Shown here piece by piece: positions 31,633 through 43,681 of a stretch of 64,000 nt of DNA. Positions within the stretch are counted from its first letter, which is position 1; each line of letters begins with the position of its first letter. Origin of the DNA: Candidatus Altimarinota bacterium. Its GTDB lineage: Bacteria > Patescibacteriota > Gracilibacteria > BD1-5 > UBA6164. The position numbers and the translations under genes were made by a program. The stretch is from positions 54,963 to 118,962 of the forward strand of contig JAQTXG010000003.1 of assembly GCA_028688895.1 (NCBI GenBank), written 5' to 3'. Under the pieces are notes generated by a model, which saw nothing but the letters and a program-made list of their open reading frames with translations, was not told the origin of the DNA and ran no database searches.

Positions 31633-31944
31633 TTAACTGTAATGAATTGTATGAGGAATATTCATTTCTCTATCATGATGCTCATTTCAATATCTTCATT
31701 CTTTGTGATTTACTAATTTAATTATCGTTTCATAATCTTCTCAAAAAGCTTTTTTTACTCATTTTATAACATCTCAAATATGTCTTTTATTAACTATTTG
31801 ATTTAAAGCGTATTTTCTGTCAATTATTAGTGTAACACTTTTATTATTTTCATTTAAATTTAGCTCTTTTACATGATCTTCAATTATCTCATTTGTGTTT
31901 TTGTGACTTATTTCGTCAAGTAACTTTTTAAAATTTGCTTCCAT
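31633..31944 (-). CDS. Hypothetical protein (103 aa)
   Basis: 103 aa, MEANFKKLLDEISHKNTNEI at the start, with a predicted beta strand (SVTLIIDRKYAL), followed by helices and a His-rich end (NEHHDREMNIPHTIHYS). Soluble, no recognised domain. It is bounded by terminators, so probably monocistronic. The terminator follows two nucleotides after its stop. Confidence 0.65.
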
Positions 31945-32090
31945 AGTAGTTTATTTAAGAATTAAAAGCATTTTATATATGGTTTATTTATTATACTTTT
32001 TTATAATTAAATGCAAGAAAAACTACATATTTTAAATTATTTACTAATCATAGTAAAATTTTTTTTAATAATAATATAAATAGTATTTAT

Positions 32091-32130
32091 AAAAAAAATT
32101 CTGGAAAAACTATTTTTTCCAGAATTTTTT
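32091..32130 (-). terminator. Terminator overlapping the TspO-like stop
   Basis: AAAATTCTGGAAAAA/TTTTTCCAGAATTTT stem; the TAG stop at 32110 is inside it. Confidence 0.85.
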
Positions 32131-32841
32131 AAATCTATTTTCTTTTATTTCTCTATTGTATTTTGTTATTTTATAGATAACTTTTGATGTAATTATAAAA
32201 ATTCATATAATTGAAGTTATTGTTATATAATCATTTGTTTGCCCTATAATTATACCTAATAATGCCCATATAAATACTAGACTAGATATATAAGTATCAT
32301 ATTTTTTCAGTAGATAGTAGTTTGCATATATACCGAATAATATTGAAATAATAGATAATTCTAATCAGTATTCATATTTATTACTAAATACTAAAAATAC
32401 ATGTAGATTTAATATGGTTGCAATAAGTATCCATCAAAAATATAATTCACTTATTTTTCTAAATACTAAATTTTTAGGAGGGTATATTATTAGATAATAT
32501 AGAATTCATAATATTAAAAAAATTATTGAAAATGTAATACATATTATTTGGTAATGCCAAGGTATTAACCATACAGCAGATAATAACATCGCACTCGCTA
32601 AGTATAAATATTCTTTAGTTAATATTTCATTATGTTTTTTATATAGTAAATATAATCAGAGAAATATCCATGATAAATATATCATTCACCAAATAGAAAA
32701 TGTATATCATGCTGGTGTTATAAAAGTAGGGTATAGTCCTGATACATCTGCTTGAGATAATCAATTTAGAGGTAGTATAGAGAAAAATATAGTAAGTCAT
32801 ATACTAACAACTGCTGATAATAGTATTATTATTTTTTTCAT
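32110..32841 (-). CDS. TspO/MBR-related membrane protein
   Basis: 243 aa, about seven hydrophobic helices. The segment ITPAGYTFSIWGMIYLSW near residue 40 matches the conserved first-loop motif of tryptophan-rich sensory (TspO/MBR)-related proteins. Charged C-terminal tail (NREIKENRFKKFWKK). Longer than classical TspO (about 160 aa), as in the extended relatives. Ligand unknown. Stop codon lies in the terminator. Confidence 0.7.
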
Positions 32842-32921
32842 ATTTTGTAAAATTTAATGATTATTATTTAAATTATATCAAATATTACTGTAAATTACAA
32901 TTATTTTATATTTATATTACT

Positions 32922-32955
32922 AAAAAAACGAAGGTTGTATATATACATGCCTTCG
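32922..32955 (-). terminator. Terminator of the 33-aa gene
   Basis: CGAAGG/CCTTCG stem with AT loop and a minus-strand T-run, 17 nt after the small gene's stop. Confidence 0.7.
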
Positions 32956-32971
32956 CTTCCTAATATGGAGA

Positions 32972-33073
32972 TTATTTTTTTAATTCACCAAAATATTTAT
33001 TAAATTCTTTATCATAGTAATCTAATATCAGTGATATTAAATAATTTCTCCAAGCTAATTCTCTATCATTCAT
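32972..33073 (-). CDS. Very small hypothetical protein (33 aa)
   Basis: MNDRELAWRNYLISLILDYY then DKEFNKYFGELKK. A strong Shine-Dalgarno-like sequence (AAAAGGGGAAAAT) sits directly before the ATG and a terminator follows the TAA, so a real micro-gene is plausible despite its size. Amphipathic helical character. Function unknown. Confidence 0.5.
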   Translation of the reverse strand: MNDRELAWRNYLISLILDYYDKEFNKYFGELKK

Positions 33074-33219
33074 ATTTTCCCCTTTTTTAATTTGAATGAG
33101 AAATGATTTTAATAATAATGATTTAAAAAGCAAATAAAAAATAAAAATGCAATTCCTGCTTTAAAAAAACTACGTCTTAATAATTTACAAAATAAATCAC
33201 TAAAACATAGTTTTTTTAT

Positions 33220-33296
33220 TGGCAAGGACCGCGGGAATTGCACCTACGTCTTTCGGGGTCGGAATCCGAACACTTTTCTAATTAAGCTAGGTCCTT
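33220..33296 (-). tRNA. Atypical tRNA-Arg (anticodon CCG)
   Basis: 77 nt with encoded CCA. Acceptor AAGGACC/GGTCCTT is perfect and G73 fits Arg. The anticodon region reads TTCCGA, giving CCG for codon CGG. It is unusual: the D loop AATTAGAA lacks the G18-G19 pair, T-loop TGCAATT has G instead of T at 55, the T stem has an A-C mismatch, and the anticodon stem either has an A31-C39 mismatch or a 9-nt loop. Could be a divergent working tRNA or a decaying one. Confidence 0.8.
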
Positions 33297-33402
33297 ATAA
33301 GATGTACATATGATTATATGAATAAATAAATTAAATCAATTATTTATTTACATATTTTAAATTAAGTATATAATGATAGATATTATTTTTTAACTATTTT
33401 TT

Positions 33403-34041
33403 ATGAAAAAAGAATTATTTTCTAAATGAATCATTTATATATTCATATTAATGTTTTTATTTAGTTGTTCAAAAAAAACGGATACTGTTTTAGATTATTG
33501 AAGTGGTGATTTTGATGATAATATAGTCATAAATAACTCGATTAATGTTACGTCTACATGAAATACCGATATTTCACCAAAAACTGAAGAATTAAGCATG
33601 TTTGATAAGTTTAATTCTAATATACTTTGAAGTATTAAATGTGAGATTCAAACAAATGATGATTGAGTATTATTTAATCAAGTAATTTATATTTCTTGAA
33701 ATAAATTAAGAGTAGATACTATTTTGGATAAAAGTTCTGTTAAATCTGAAAATCATATGATTTCAGATGGAGAGTATTCTTATGTATGGTGAGAATGATG
33801 AAGTTTTAAATTTAAAAATTCTCAAAGTGTTATAGATGAAAATTCAAATGATAATATAGATGAAAAATTTAAATCAGATTTCACCGACTCTAAATCTGTA
33901 CTCGAAAATCTAGAAGAAAATAGATGTTGAAATTGGAATTTAGATGAATCTGTATTTGAATTACCTTCTTGAATAGATTTTTTCGATATGAATGATTTAC
34001 AAAAGTGATTAAATGTAGATTTTTCTAATTTTCAAAAATAA
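33403..34041 (+). CDS. Lipoprotein, unknown function (212 aa)
   Basis: Signal sequence with lipobox LFSC (Cys near residue 22) and a Ser/Thr/Asp-rich linker, then a beta-type domain (SIKCEIQTNDDGVLFNQVIY, GNKLRVDTILDKSS, SDGEYSYVWGEG) reminiscent of LolA-like or outer-surface lipoprotein strands, though not assignable. One further Cys pairs could form near ENRCGNW. Exported and lipid-anchored by inference. Monocistronic with terminator. Confidence 0.75.
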
Positions 34042-34067
34042 GTTCTTTAAAAAGAACTTATTTTTTA
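34035..34067 (+). terminator. Terminator of the lipoprotein gene
   Basis: AAATAAGTTCTTT/AAAGAACTTATTT stem and T-run overlapping the stop. Confidence 0.85.
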
Positions 34068-34224
34068 TATGAATTTTTGTAAAATACCATCGTAATAATA
34101 AAAATTTATATTTTATATATAAAATTTAAAAAATATTTTTTGTTTAATAATTCTAAGAAAAAATATTTTGAATAAATTTTAGTAAAAATATAATATTTTC
34201 TAGATATGAACTTTGCAAAAACTT

Positions 34225-34701
34225 CTATATATTATTAGAATTTAATGCTCACATATACGCTAATCAAATAGCATCAGCAGCGTCATCTGGCTTAGGAATA
34301 GAATCTAATCTAAAAATCATCTTTATTGCATTTTGTAATTGTATTTTATTTGCAGCACCATTTCAAGTTATTGCTTTTTTTACTTGTAGTGGAGTATATT
34401 CTAGTATTTTTTTATTTGCTATCATAGATTCATATAATATTACTCATCTAGCTTGGGCGACATCTATTCATGTTTTTAAATTTGTTTGAAAAAATAATTT
34501 TTCTATAGAAATAATATCTGGATTATATTTTTTTATAATTGTATTAATATCTGATCATATTTCGAGAACTTTGTGTGTAATATCAGTTTTTGGAGTAGTT
34601 AATAATACTCAATAATCTATTATTGAATAATTGTTGTTTTCCTTTTTAATTATAGCAAAACCTATTGTTGTTGTTCAAGGATCTATTCATAAAATAATCA
34701 T
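34225..34701 (-). CDS. ruvC: Crossover junction endodeoxyribonuclease RuvC
   Basis: 158-aa Holliday-junction resolvase. The four catalytic acids are visible: ILGIDPGTTTIG (Asp7), SIEKLFF (Glu), and KPDDAADAIGLA (two Asp at the C-terminus). YTPLQVKKAITGNG is the conserved basic DNA-contact segment. The Gly of DPG is a TGA codon. Length is normal. No ruvAB in the window. Confidence 0.96.
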
Positions 34702-34738
34702 ATTTATAAATAATAATAGTAAAATGTAAAGATTATAT

Positions 34739-34767
34739 TTGACAATATAATAAAAATATGTGATAAT
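34739..34767 (+). promoter_or_regulatory. Sigma-70 promoter of the 49-aa gene
   Basis: TTGACA, 17-nt spacer, GATAAT: nearly consensus. It lies about 85 nt before the ATG at 34851, leaving a leader containing GAGGAGCGAC. Confidence 0.7.
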
Positions 34768-34850
34768 ATATATGTATACTTAATTTATTTCTGAGGAGCG
34801 ACTACTTTTTTGTTCCTAATAACAGTATTATAGTAATAATATAAAAAAAT

Positions 34851-35000
34851 ATGAAAAAAAGTAAAATACAAATCGAACCATTTATTTTAAACAAAATAAC
34901 TGACTCATATTTACTAACAGATGTTGAGAAAATAAATTTTTTAAAATATGTAGGGTATATGACATTATCTGAGAAAAGGGAATTATCAGAAATAATATAA
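34851..35000 (+). CDS. Small hypothetical protein (49 aa)
   Basis: Begins MKKSKIQIEPFILNKITDSY and ends MTLSEKRELSEII. Helical, soluble and without TGA. A near-consensus promoter upstream and a strong terminator just after support a real gene. No family recognised. Confidence 0.6.
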   Translation: MKKSKIQIEPFILNKITDSYLLTDVEKINFLKYVGYMTLSEKRELSEII

Positions 35001-35017
35001 ACTAGATATTATTATAA

Positions 35018-35053
35018 ATAATAGAATAACTGCAGTATTCTATTATTTTTTTT
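35018..35053. terminator. Bidirectional terminator
   Basis: AATAATAGAATA/TATTCTATTATT stem between convergent genes; it overlaps the pseudopilin stop. Confidence 0.85.
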
Positions 35054-35438
35054 GTGTAAATGTTCAAGTCATCGCTTTTGATTGAGAATTATCTATTATT
35101 ATTTCCCATTTTGTATAATTAACTCAAGTTTCTAATATAGATATATTTGTCTCATACTCTATATTGTCTATTTTATAAATATTATTTCCTATTATACATT
35201 CATTGCCATTAGTTCAAAAGTTTATTTTATAATTATCTCAAATATTGTAACTAGGAAATATTATATTATCTATACATTCATAAATTAAAGGAAAAATATA
35301 ATTCAATTGTATATTGTTAGTAGAATTATTTATAATTTTACTATTCTCTCATATCAATTTGTATACTCAGAAAACAGAAATCGTAAGTATACTCGTTGCT
35401 ATGATTACTTCTATTAATGAAAATCATTTATTCAGCAT
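35043..35438 (-). CDS. Type IV pilin-like (pseudopilin) protein
   Basis: 131 aa with the class III signal MLNKGFSLIEVIIATSIL: short basic leader, prepilin peptidase cleavage after Gly5, Phe+1 and Glu+5, then a hydrophobic helix. The cleavage-site Gly is a TGA codon. The globular part has two cysteines (YECIDNI and NECIIGN). A minor pilin or pseudopilin for a type IV pilus, adhesion or DNA-uptake machine; CPR bacteria commonly use such pili to attach to hosts. No other pilus genes are adjacent. Confidence 0.82.
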
Positions 35439-35575
35439 ATATTTAATATTGTAAATATTAATCACATTATATATATTTATTGTTTTTATAAAAATATTTA
35501 ATTATTTTTATTTGTTAAAAATCATTTTATATGTTATTATTATTTATATATAATTATTCAATAAAAAAATATTAA

Positions 35576-36592
35576 ATGATTTCATTAGCTAGAAAATATA
35601 GAAGTATTTACTTTATTAATTTTATGATATTAATTGTTATTATAACAATTAATGCTATTTTTTATATTTCAGACTATTTAGATAATTATAAATTTCTATA
35701 TATACTTTTTAACTTTACATTACTTATTTTGTTTTATTTAATTAATAGAATGTATGATAATGAGTTGCATAATAGAGACAATGATATAAAAAGTATTAAT
35801 AATAATATATTTAATTCAAAAGATAATACAACAAAAGATGTGTTATTAAAAAAAATGTTTTATAAGGAAAATGAAGATACATATAAGCTTTTTAAGAATA
35901 TGTATATAAGAAAAAATCTGATAGCAAAAGATTATGATGATTTAAAAACAGTTTTTCTTAAGTTTATCCCTGAGAGTTTTATAAAAGAAATAGGGAATAT
36001 GTGAACTGATAAAATTTCTTTATGAGTATCAGTTAAGAAACATTTAAATATAATGTTTTTGGATATTGTAGGTTTTTCTAGTATTTCTGAAAATTTATCA
36101 CCAGACAAAGCTTTGTTATTATTGAATGTTTATTTTGACTGAATAGTTGAAATAATTAATTCTAATTGATGATATATTGATAAGTTTTTATGAGATTGAA
36201 TAATGATTATCTTTGATGAAAAAAACTCAGATTCAGCCATAAAATCAGCTATAGAAATACAGAATTTTATTTCAAAATTTCAAGTTTCTGAAGTGTGAAA
36301 AAAAATATCTATTTGAATATGAATAAATTCATGAGATGTGATACTATGAACTATTTGATCTAGAAATAGAATGGAAATAACTATCATTTGAGATGCGGTT
36401 AATACAGCTTCTAGATTAGAATCTCTTACTAGGGAATACACTGAAGATATTTTAATTTCAGGCAATACTTATGATAATATATCAAATAAAAAATTATTTA
36501 ATATAAATGAATTATGATTAAAGATTCTTAGATGAAAAAAAGAAAAAATTAGATTGTACTGAGTAAAATCAGTTTTAAATATAAAATTATAA
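35576..36592 (+). CDS. Membrane-bound class III adenylate/guanylate cyclase
   Basis: 338 aa. Two N-terminal membrane helices (about 10-60), a short linker, then a cyclase domain from about 150. First metal Asp in FLDIVGFSSISE, second in GGYIDKFLGDGIMIIF, and the transition-state segment GDAVNTASRLESLTR with Asn and Arg. No HAMP or receptor domain. Product is cAMP or cGMP; substrate-determining residues cannot be called with confidence. The first 142 codons lack TGA while the catalytic part uses it often. Isolated, with its own terminator. Confidence 0.92.
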
Positions 36593-36624
36593 AAAGACTA
36601 TTCTATATACAATAGTCTTTTTTT
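36591..36624 (+). terminator. Terminator of the cyclase gene
   Basis: AAAAAGACTATT/AATAGTCTTTTT stem with long T-run. Confidence 0.85.
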
Positions 36625-37031
36625 TTTATTTTATAGTTAATACAGTTTATTTAGATATATAATATTATATATTATTCACATAAGTTACATTATGTTAACT
36701 ATTGTATATTGTATTAAACCACTCCCCCTGAGTATTTTTTTATATTTTGTGTTTTTAATTTAATTAATAATTATTTTAATTTTTTTATTTATCATATAAA
36801 AAATATTTAATTTTGCAGTATCGATTAAAATTTATTTTTATATACTTTTTATAAACTAACTATTCCTCATTTTATTTATTTTACAAAAATCCCTATATAA
36901 TACTTCTTCCATAATATTTAAAAATTAATGTAAAAAATAATGGCTATTTTTAGCCATTATTAATAGAAAACTCAATATTTTGCGTTCTAAGCGATTTTAA
37001 TATATTTTACTATATAGATTACCTAAAAATA
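36593..37031. other. 439-nt intergenic region
   Basis: Between convergent cyclase and murD. It holds the two genes' terminators at either end. The middle is very AT-rich with a short ACTCCCCCTGAG island near 36720 and a palindrome-like GTTACATTATGTTAAC at 36684. No gene seen. Confidence 0.5.
36932..36962 (-). terminator. Terminator of the murD operon
   Basis: AATAATGGCTA/TAGCCATTATT stem with a T-run on the minus strand, about 70 nt past murD. Confidence 0.8.
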
Positions 37032-38393
37032 TTATTTTTTACACTGTGTTTTTACCTCGTTTTGATATTCCAGTCATTTTTCAATAAATCATGACCATAA
37101 GTTATAACTCGGTGCTGCATTTGATAATAAGCATATTTTTCATATTCATGTATTTTTGTATGCAAAATTTACAGCAGATCTCATAGATTTTGTTTTTAGA
37201 ATTTTTGGATTAAAGTCTCATTTTAAAATAAATTCTTTTTCATATTTATATATAGAAAGATCTCAAAAAATTTTTTCTCATGTATCTGGAAATAATACTA
37301 TATTTGATATATTATATTTTTTTAATATATTAACTAATCATGAAAAGTTATAATCTCAATCTTGTCATCATAAAATTATTGTTCAAATATTTTGTTTATA
37401 TGTTTCAATAGCTGCAATAGTCGCTTCTGGAGTAACAGCTATACCGTCATCTATAAAAGTAATTCAATTATAGACTCAAATATTTTCTAATCTATGAGGT
37501 AATCATCAGAATATAGATAATACTTCTTTTATTTTATCTTTATCTTCTATTAGGTGTTTCTTGTCTATTATATCTACTATTCAAAATATTCATGATATAT
37601 TTTTTTTATTATGTTCTCATTGTAGTGCTATTTTTTCATCACTCATTATAGATTGTTCATTTTTATAGAACAATGAATTTTTGTGATAGTAATTTCATCA
37701 TTCTCAGTAATAAATAATGTCATCTATATTGTTTATATTATTTTTTAATTCATAGTTTACTATTTTATATGTAGAGTTTTTAATTATGGATAACTTGGCT
37801 TTTTCGTAATTTTCTCTTCAATTATGCCAATCTAAATGACAATTATAGATATTGTTAACTAATCATATGTACATATTTAGGTTCGAAGATTCTAGCATAT
37901 AGCTTGATAATTCGTATACTATATAATCATAGGTTTCATTTTTTATGATATCTATTTCATCTAATACTGGAGTTCATATATTTCAAACTAACTTCACATT
38001 GTATCAAAGTTTTTTTAATATTTCATATGTAAGTGTTGAAATAGTTGATTTTCATTTTGTTCATGTAATTCATATTATTTTTCATTCATAATTATCAAAA
38101 AATAATTGAGTCTGCGTTATTAATTTATTTTGTACTATTTTTATTTTTTCGTTGTATGGTGAAATTCATGGTGATTTGAAAATTAATTCATATTTTGGTA
38201 ATGAATCCAAATATTTATCTCAACATAAATATTTTATTCATTTTTGTTGTTCAATTATTTTATTTTTATCTAATATAGTTATATCTTTAAATCATAATTT
38301 TAAAAGAAAGGAAAGTGTAGACTTCCCTTCTTTTCAATATCACAAAATTGCAATTTTTTTATCTATAAGTTTCACTAAATCTATTATTTTCAT
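37032..38393 (-). CDS. murD: UDP-N-acetylmuramoyl-L-alanine:D-glutamate ligase
   Basis: 453-aa Mur ligase adding D-Glu during peptidoglycan precursor synthesis in the cytosol. N-terminal Rossmann domain with ILGYGKEGKSTL, central ATPase loop GITGTKGKSTIS (about 116-127), YELSSYMLE and CHLDWHNGRENYEKAK (carbamylated-Lys and Mg region), and C-terminal GLPHRLE. Typical size. The start overlaps the preceding phosphatase gene by 10 nt, implying translational coupling. Confidence 0.95.
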
Positions 38394-39082
38394 ATGTTTT
38401 TTTGAAAAATATTTTTTACTTTTTTAAATAAATTATTTCTATTTTTGAATATATCTACATAGCATTCTAATGCGTTTTGTTGTATTACTTCTCATGTTTC
38501 TAATATATATGCAGTAAGAGCTTTTCAATATACACATCATGAGTCTAATCATTTTGTTTTTTCTCTTATCTGTAAGCTTTCTTCAGCCCAGTGTCCATAT
38601 ATTATAGGTTTTTCTCATTTATAATATTCATACCATGGTTTTCAGTTATATTCTCTGATATTAGTAATTTCTTGTGCTGTATGTTCTGATAGTTTTTTGT
38701 TTGGCACTAATCATCAATGGATTAATATGAACTTTTCTTCTTCTATGTAAAGTGGTAAATTTTCCAAGTATTTAATCAAGAAATTACTCTTTTTTTCTTC
38801 TATTTTTTTCTTTAATTTTTTAAAAATATGATGATCTGGATATTTTTCTCATTTTAACCAATTTAAAAAGTTTAATTCATGATTTCATTTTACACAGTAA
38901 AACTTAGATTTATTTTTGTATAAATATTTTATTACTTTGTAACTTTTAGGTCATCTGTTTACTAAATCTCATACAAAATATACCTTATCATTCTTTTTTA
39001 ATTTTAATTTTTTGATAAGTAGTTTGAGTTCATCATAACAACCTTGTATATCTCATATAAAAATAGTTCTAGAGTTTTGCAT
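38384..39082 (-). CDS. ApaH/PrpE-like metallophosphoesterase
   Basis: 232-aa serine/threonine-phosphatase-fold enzyme. Metal motifs: GDIQGCYDEL (D-x-Q in place of D-x-H), GDLVNRGP, VKGNHELNFLNW, and ILIHGGLVP then IYGHWAEE. This matches symmetrical bis(5'-nucleosyl)-tetraphosphatases and bacterial PPP phosphatases. The first motif carries GDIQG, as in ApaH. Overlaps dedA by 14 nt and murD by 10 nt, so the three are co-translated. Confidence 0.87.
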
Positions 39083-39686
39083 ACTTTTTTTTGTGAAGGT
39101 AATAATAAATGTTTGCTATAGTTAATATAACAAATATTGATACAATTAATATTTCATATGAATATTTTGCTATTAATTCTTTATTTTCTCAAGCATAATA
39201 TCATATTAGCATTAGAATTAGATTCCATAGTCATGCTCATATTCAAGTGTAAATAAAAAATTTGGTAAAATTCATTTTGAATACTCATGCTGGTATACTT
39301 ATTAATTGTCTAACTACTGTGATAAATCTAGCTAGAAATGTAGTTATACTTCAATGTCTTTCAAAATATTTTTCTGTTGAATGATAGTGTTCTTTTGTGA
39401 TAAGAAAATATTTTCAGTACTTATTTATAAGTTTATGAATAGCTTTGTCTCATAAGTAAAATCAAAGTACATAATTGATGGTAGATCATACCAAAGCTCA
39501 AAAAGTACCTACAAGTAGAGCTATACTAAAATTCATTTGTCATGTACTTGATAAATATCAAGCTGGTATCATGGCTACTTCTGATGGAAATGGAAAAAAA
39601 CTAGATTCTAAAACCATCATTAAGAAAATACCTGTATATCATAAGTCAGCTGCAAAGTTTACTATTGTATTTATTAAGTCGTGCAT
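39069..39686 (-). CDS. DedA-family membrane protein
   Basis: 205 aa, four to six helices with the DedA/VTT signatures: LESSFFPFPSEVAMIPAGYL near 27-46, GALVGSTINYVLGFYLG, and RFITVVRQLISIPAGVFKM. DedA proteins flip polyprenyl phosphates or phospholipids, which fits an operon with murD because undecaprenyl phosphate carries cell-wall precursors. First gene of the dedA-phosphatase-murD unit. Confidence 0.9.
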
Positions 39687-39730
39687 ATATTTTTGATTAA
39701 TTATATTTATCTATTATATACAAAAAATAA

Positions 39731-39746
39731 AAAAATCTAGTTTTTA

Positions 39747-39757
<11 letters not shown>
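39731..39757 (-). terminator. Terminator overlapping the ftsH stop
   Basis: AAAAATCTAGT/ACTAGACTTTTT stem with T-run; TAG stop at 39747 lies in it. Confidence 0.82.
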
Positions 39758-41636
<1,879 letters not shown>

Positions 41637-41801
41637 TTATTTTTATTAAACTATTAATTAATTATTATTTATGTGTTTATAATAATAGATGATATTTTAT
41701 CAAAATCCTTTATTTTTGCAAAAGTATTTTTTGTTTAAATTTATAATTGATTATTTTTGTTAAAATATTATACTAATTGTGTTATAATTAATTTAAAATT
41801 T

Positions 41802-42728
41802 ATGAAACAATATTTAGAATTACTGAGAGATATAAAAGATAATGGAATTTGAAAAGATGATAGAACTGGTACATGAGTGAGATGATTGTTTGGTATGCAA
41901 GCTAAATATGATTTAGATGATTGATTTCCTTTGGTTACTACAAAAAAGACTTTTTTGAGATGAATAGTTGTAGAACTTATTTGGTTAATAAGATGAGAAA
42001 CAAATATAAAGTATTTAGTTGATAGAGATGTGCATATATGGGATGAATGGCCTTTTCAAAATTATTTAGAAAGTAATTTATTGACTGAAGCTTATCCAAA
42101 ATATAGTGATGTATGGTTTGATGAAAAAGAAAGATTTATAAATAAAATAAAGAATTTGGCGTATGATGATCAATTTGTAATTGAATATGGTGATTTATGA
42201 CCTGTTTATGGTCATCAATGGAGAAATTTTAATAGTGAATGAATTGATCAAATAAAATATGTGATAAATGAAATAAAAAATAATCCAACAAATAGAAGAA
42301 TAATAGTTTCAGCTTGGAATCCTGCTCAAATGGATAAGATGTTATTGCCACCTTGTCATGCATTTTTTCAATTCAATGTAGATACTACAAATCATAGATT
42401 GAATTTACAATTATATCAAAGAAGTGCTGATATGTTTTTGTGAGTACCTTTTAATATCGCTTCATATTCTACTCTACTTTTACTTATAGCAAAGATAACA
42501 TGATTGAAACCGTGAGTATTTACTCATACTTTGTGAGATGCTCATATATATAACAATCATGTAGAGCAAGTAGATTTACAATTATCAAGAGAGCCTAGAA
42601 AGTTGCCAGAATTAAAAATACTAAAAAATCTAAAAACTTTGGAGGATTTAGAACAATTGGAATGGAGTGATTTTGAACTAGTTTGATATAATCCACATGA
42701 AAGAATAGTAGCACCTGTTGCAGTTTAA
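41802..42728 (+). CDS. thyA: Thymidylate synthase
   Basis: 308 aa. DDRTGTGVRGLFG near the N-terminus binds dUMP phosphate, catalytic Cys is in [10 protein letters not shown], and [17 protein letters not shown] carries nucleotide and folate contacts. Makes dTMP from dUMP using methylene-tetrahydrofolate, releasing dihydrofolate. About 40 residues longer than E. coli ThyA because of an insert near 95-130, also seen in many non-enterobacterial ThyA. The folA gene follows 275 nt later. Confidence 0.97.
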
Positions 42729-42819
42729 TAACAATAGCTCTCTTTAATAAAAGAGTAAAATCTCTCATTATCTAAAAAGTAAATACCTCTATCTTGTCCA
42801 TAGGATCCCCCTACGGGCA

Positions 42820-42979
42820 TAAATTCTCTCTTCTTTTTTAGGAGAAAGAGGCTACAGTTTGTAGTTTAGAATAACCCATCCTTGAATTCCTTCCCTCAGG
42901 TCTAAGGGAAGGAGGCTACAATTTAAGGCAACCTCTCTCTTGAATTCTCTCTCCTTGTCAGGAGAAAGAGGCCCATATT
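42820..42979. repeat. Three tandem palindromic modules between thyA and folA
   Basis: Three degenerate copies (about 42820-42860, 42880-42924, 42939-42979) share CTTGAATTC, a CTCTCTCCT/AGGAGAAAGAG-type hairpin and GAGGCTACA. Hairpin arms differ in base but stay paired (CTTCCCT/AGGGAAG in copy 2), so pairing is conserved. GC-richer than the surroundings; non-coding here. Confidence 0.72.
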
Positions 42980-43003
42980 AAAGGAAGTCTAATAATTAGA
43001 ATT

Positions 43004-43546
43004 ATGAAATTTAGTATAATACTTGCTGTTGATGATGAAAATGGTATATGAAAACATGATACTTTGGCTTGGAATTTACCTAGTGATATGAAGTATTTTA
43101 AGAAAATCACAACACAAACTCAAGATTTAGCAAAGATGAATGCAGTAATCATGTGAAGGAAAACATGGTTTTCTATTCCTGCTAAATACAGACCATTACC
43201 TGAAAGAATAAATTGTATACTTACTAGGGATTTAAAACAAAGTGATATTTGAAGTAATATAGATGATTTTACTTTGTATTTTAATTCTTTGGATGATTGT
43301 TTTGCTGAACTGGATTCAAAAGAAAATGTAGAGAATATATTTGTAATAGGTTGAGCTGATATATATAATCAAGTATTGAATCATCCTATGCTTGATAAAA
43401 TATATATGACAAAAGTAAAATGAGATTTCAATTGTGATGTAAAATTGGATACTATTCCTAGTAGTTTCAGTGTAGAATATTATACTGACTGGGAAATAGA
43501 AAATAATATAGAATATAGTTTTTGGGTTTATAAAAGAGTAGATTAA
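43004..43546 (+). CDS. folA: Dihydrofolate reductase
   Basis: 180 aa. FSIILAVDDENGIGKHDTLAW with the Met20-loop type segment, LPSDMKYFKKIT carrying the catalytic acidic residue, VIMGRKTWFSIP for NADPH and folate (its Gly is TGA) and FVIGGADIYNQ. Regenerates tetrahydrofolate from the dihydrofolate produced by the neighbouring ThyA. Stop inside terminator. Confidence 0.96.
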
Positions 43547-43559
43547 AATCTACTCTTTT
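43532..43559 (+). terminator. Terminator of folA
   Basis: AAAAGAGTAGATT/AATCTACTCTTTT perfect stem containing the stop codon. Confidence 0.82.
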
Positions 43560-43584
43560 ATATTTTTATTTACTTTGGTTCTAA

Positions 43585-43675
43585 TCCATCCCCTCATACC
43601 TCGGTATACCCCAAGAGTACTTCCTTCGGGGCGATCCCTTTCCAGCTAAAGACTGGACGCAGTGGAAAAGGGAGA
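43585..43675. repeat. Intergenic GC-rich palindromic element
   Basis: Contains CCCCTCATACCTCGG, ACTTCCTTCGGG, CCCTTTCC and GGAAAAGGGAGAAAA. Related to the element after corA at 28534-28621. Non-coding, between folA and a minus-strand gene. Confidence 0.7.
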
Positions 43676-43681
43676 AAAATA

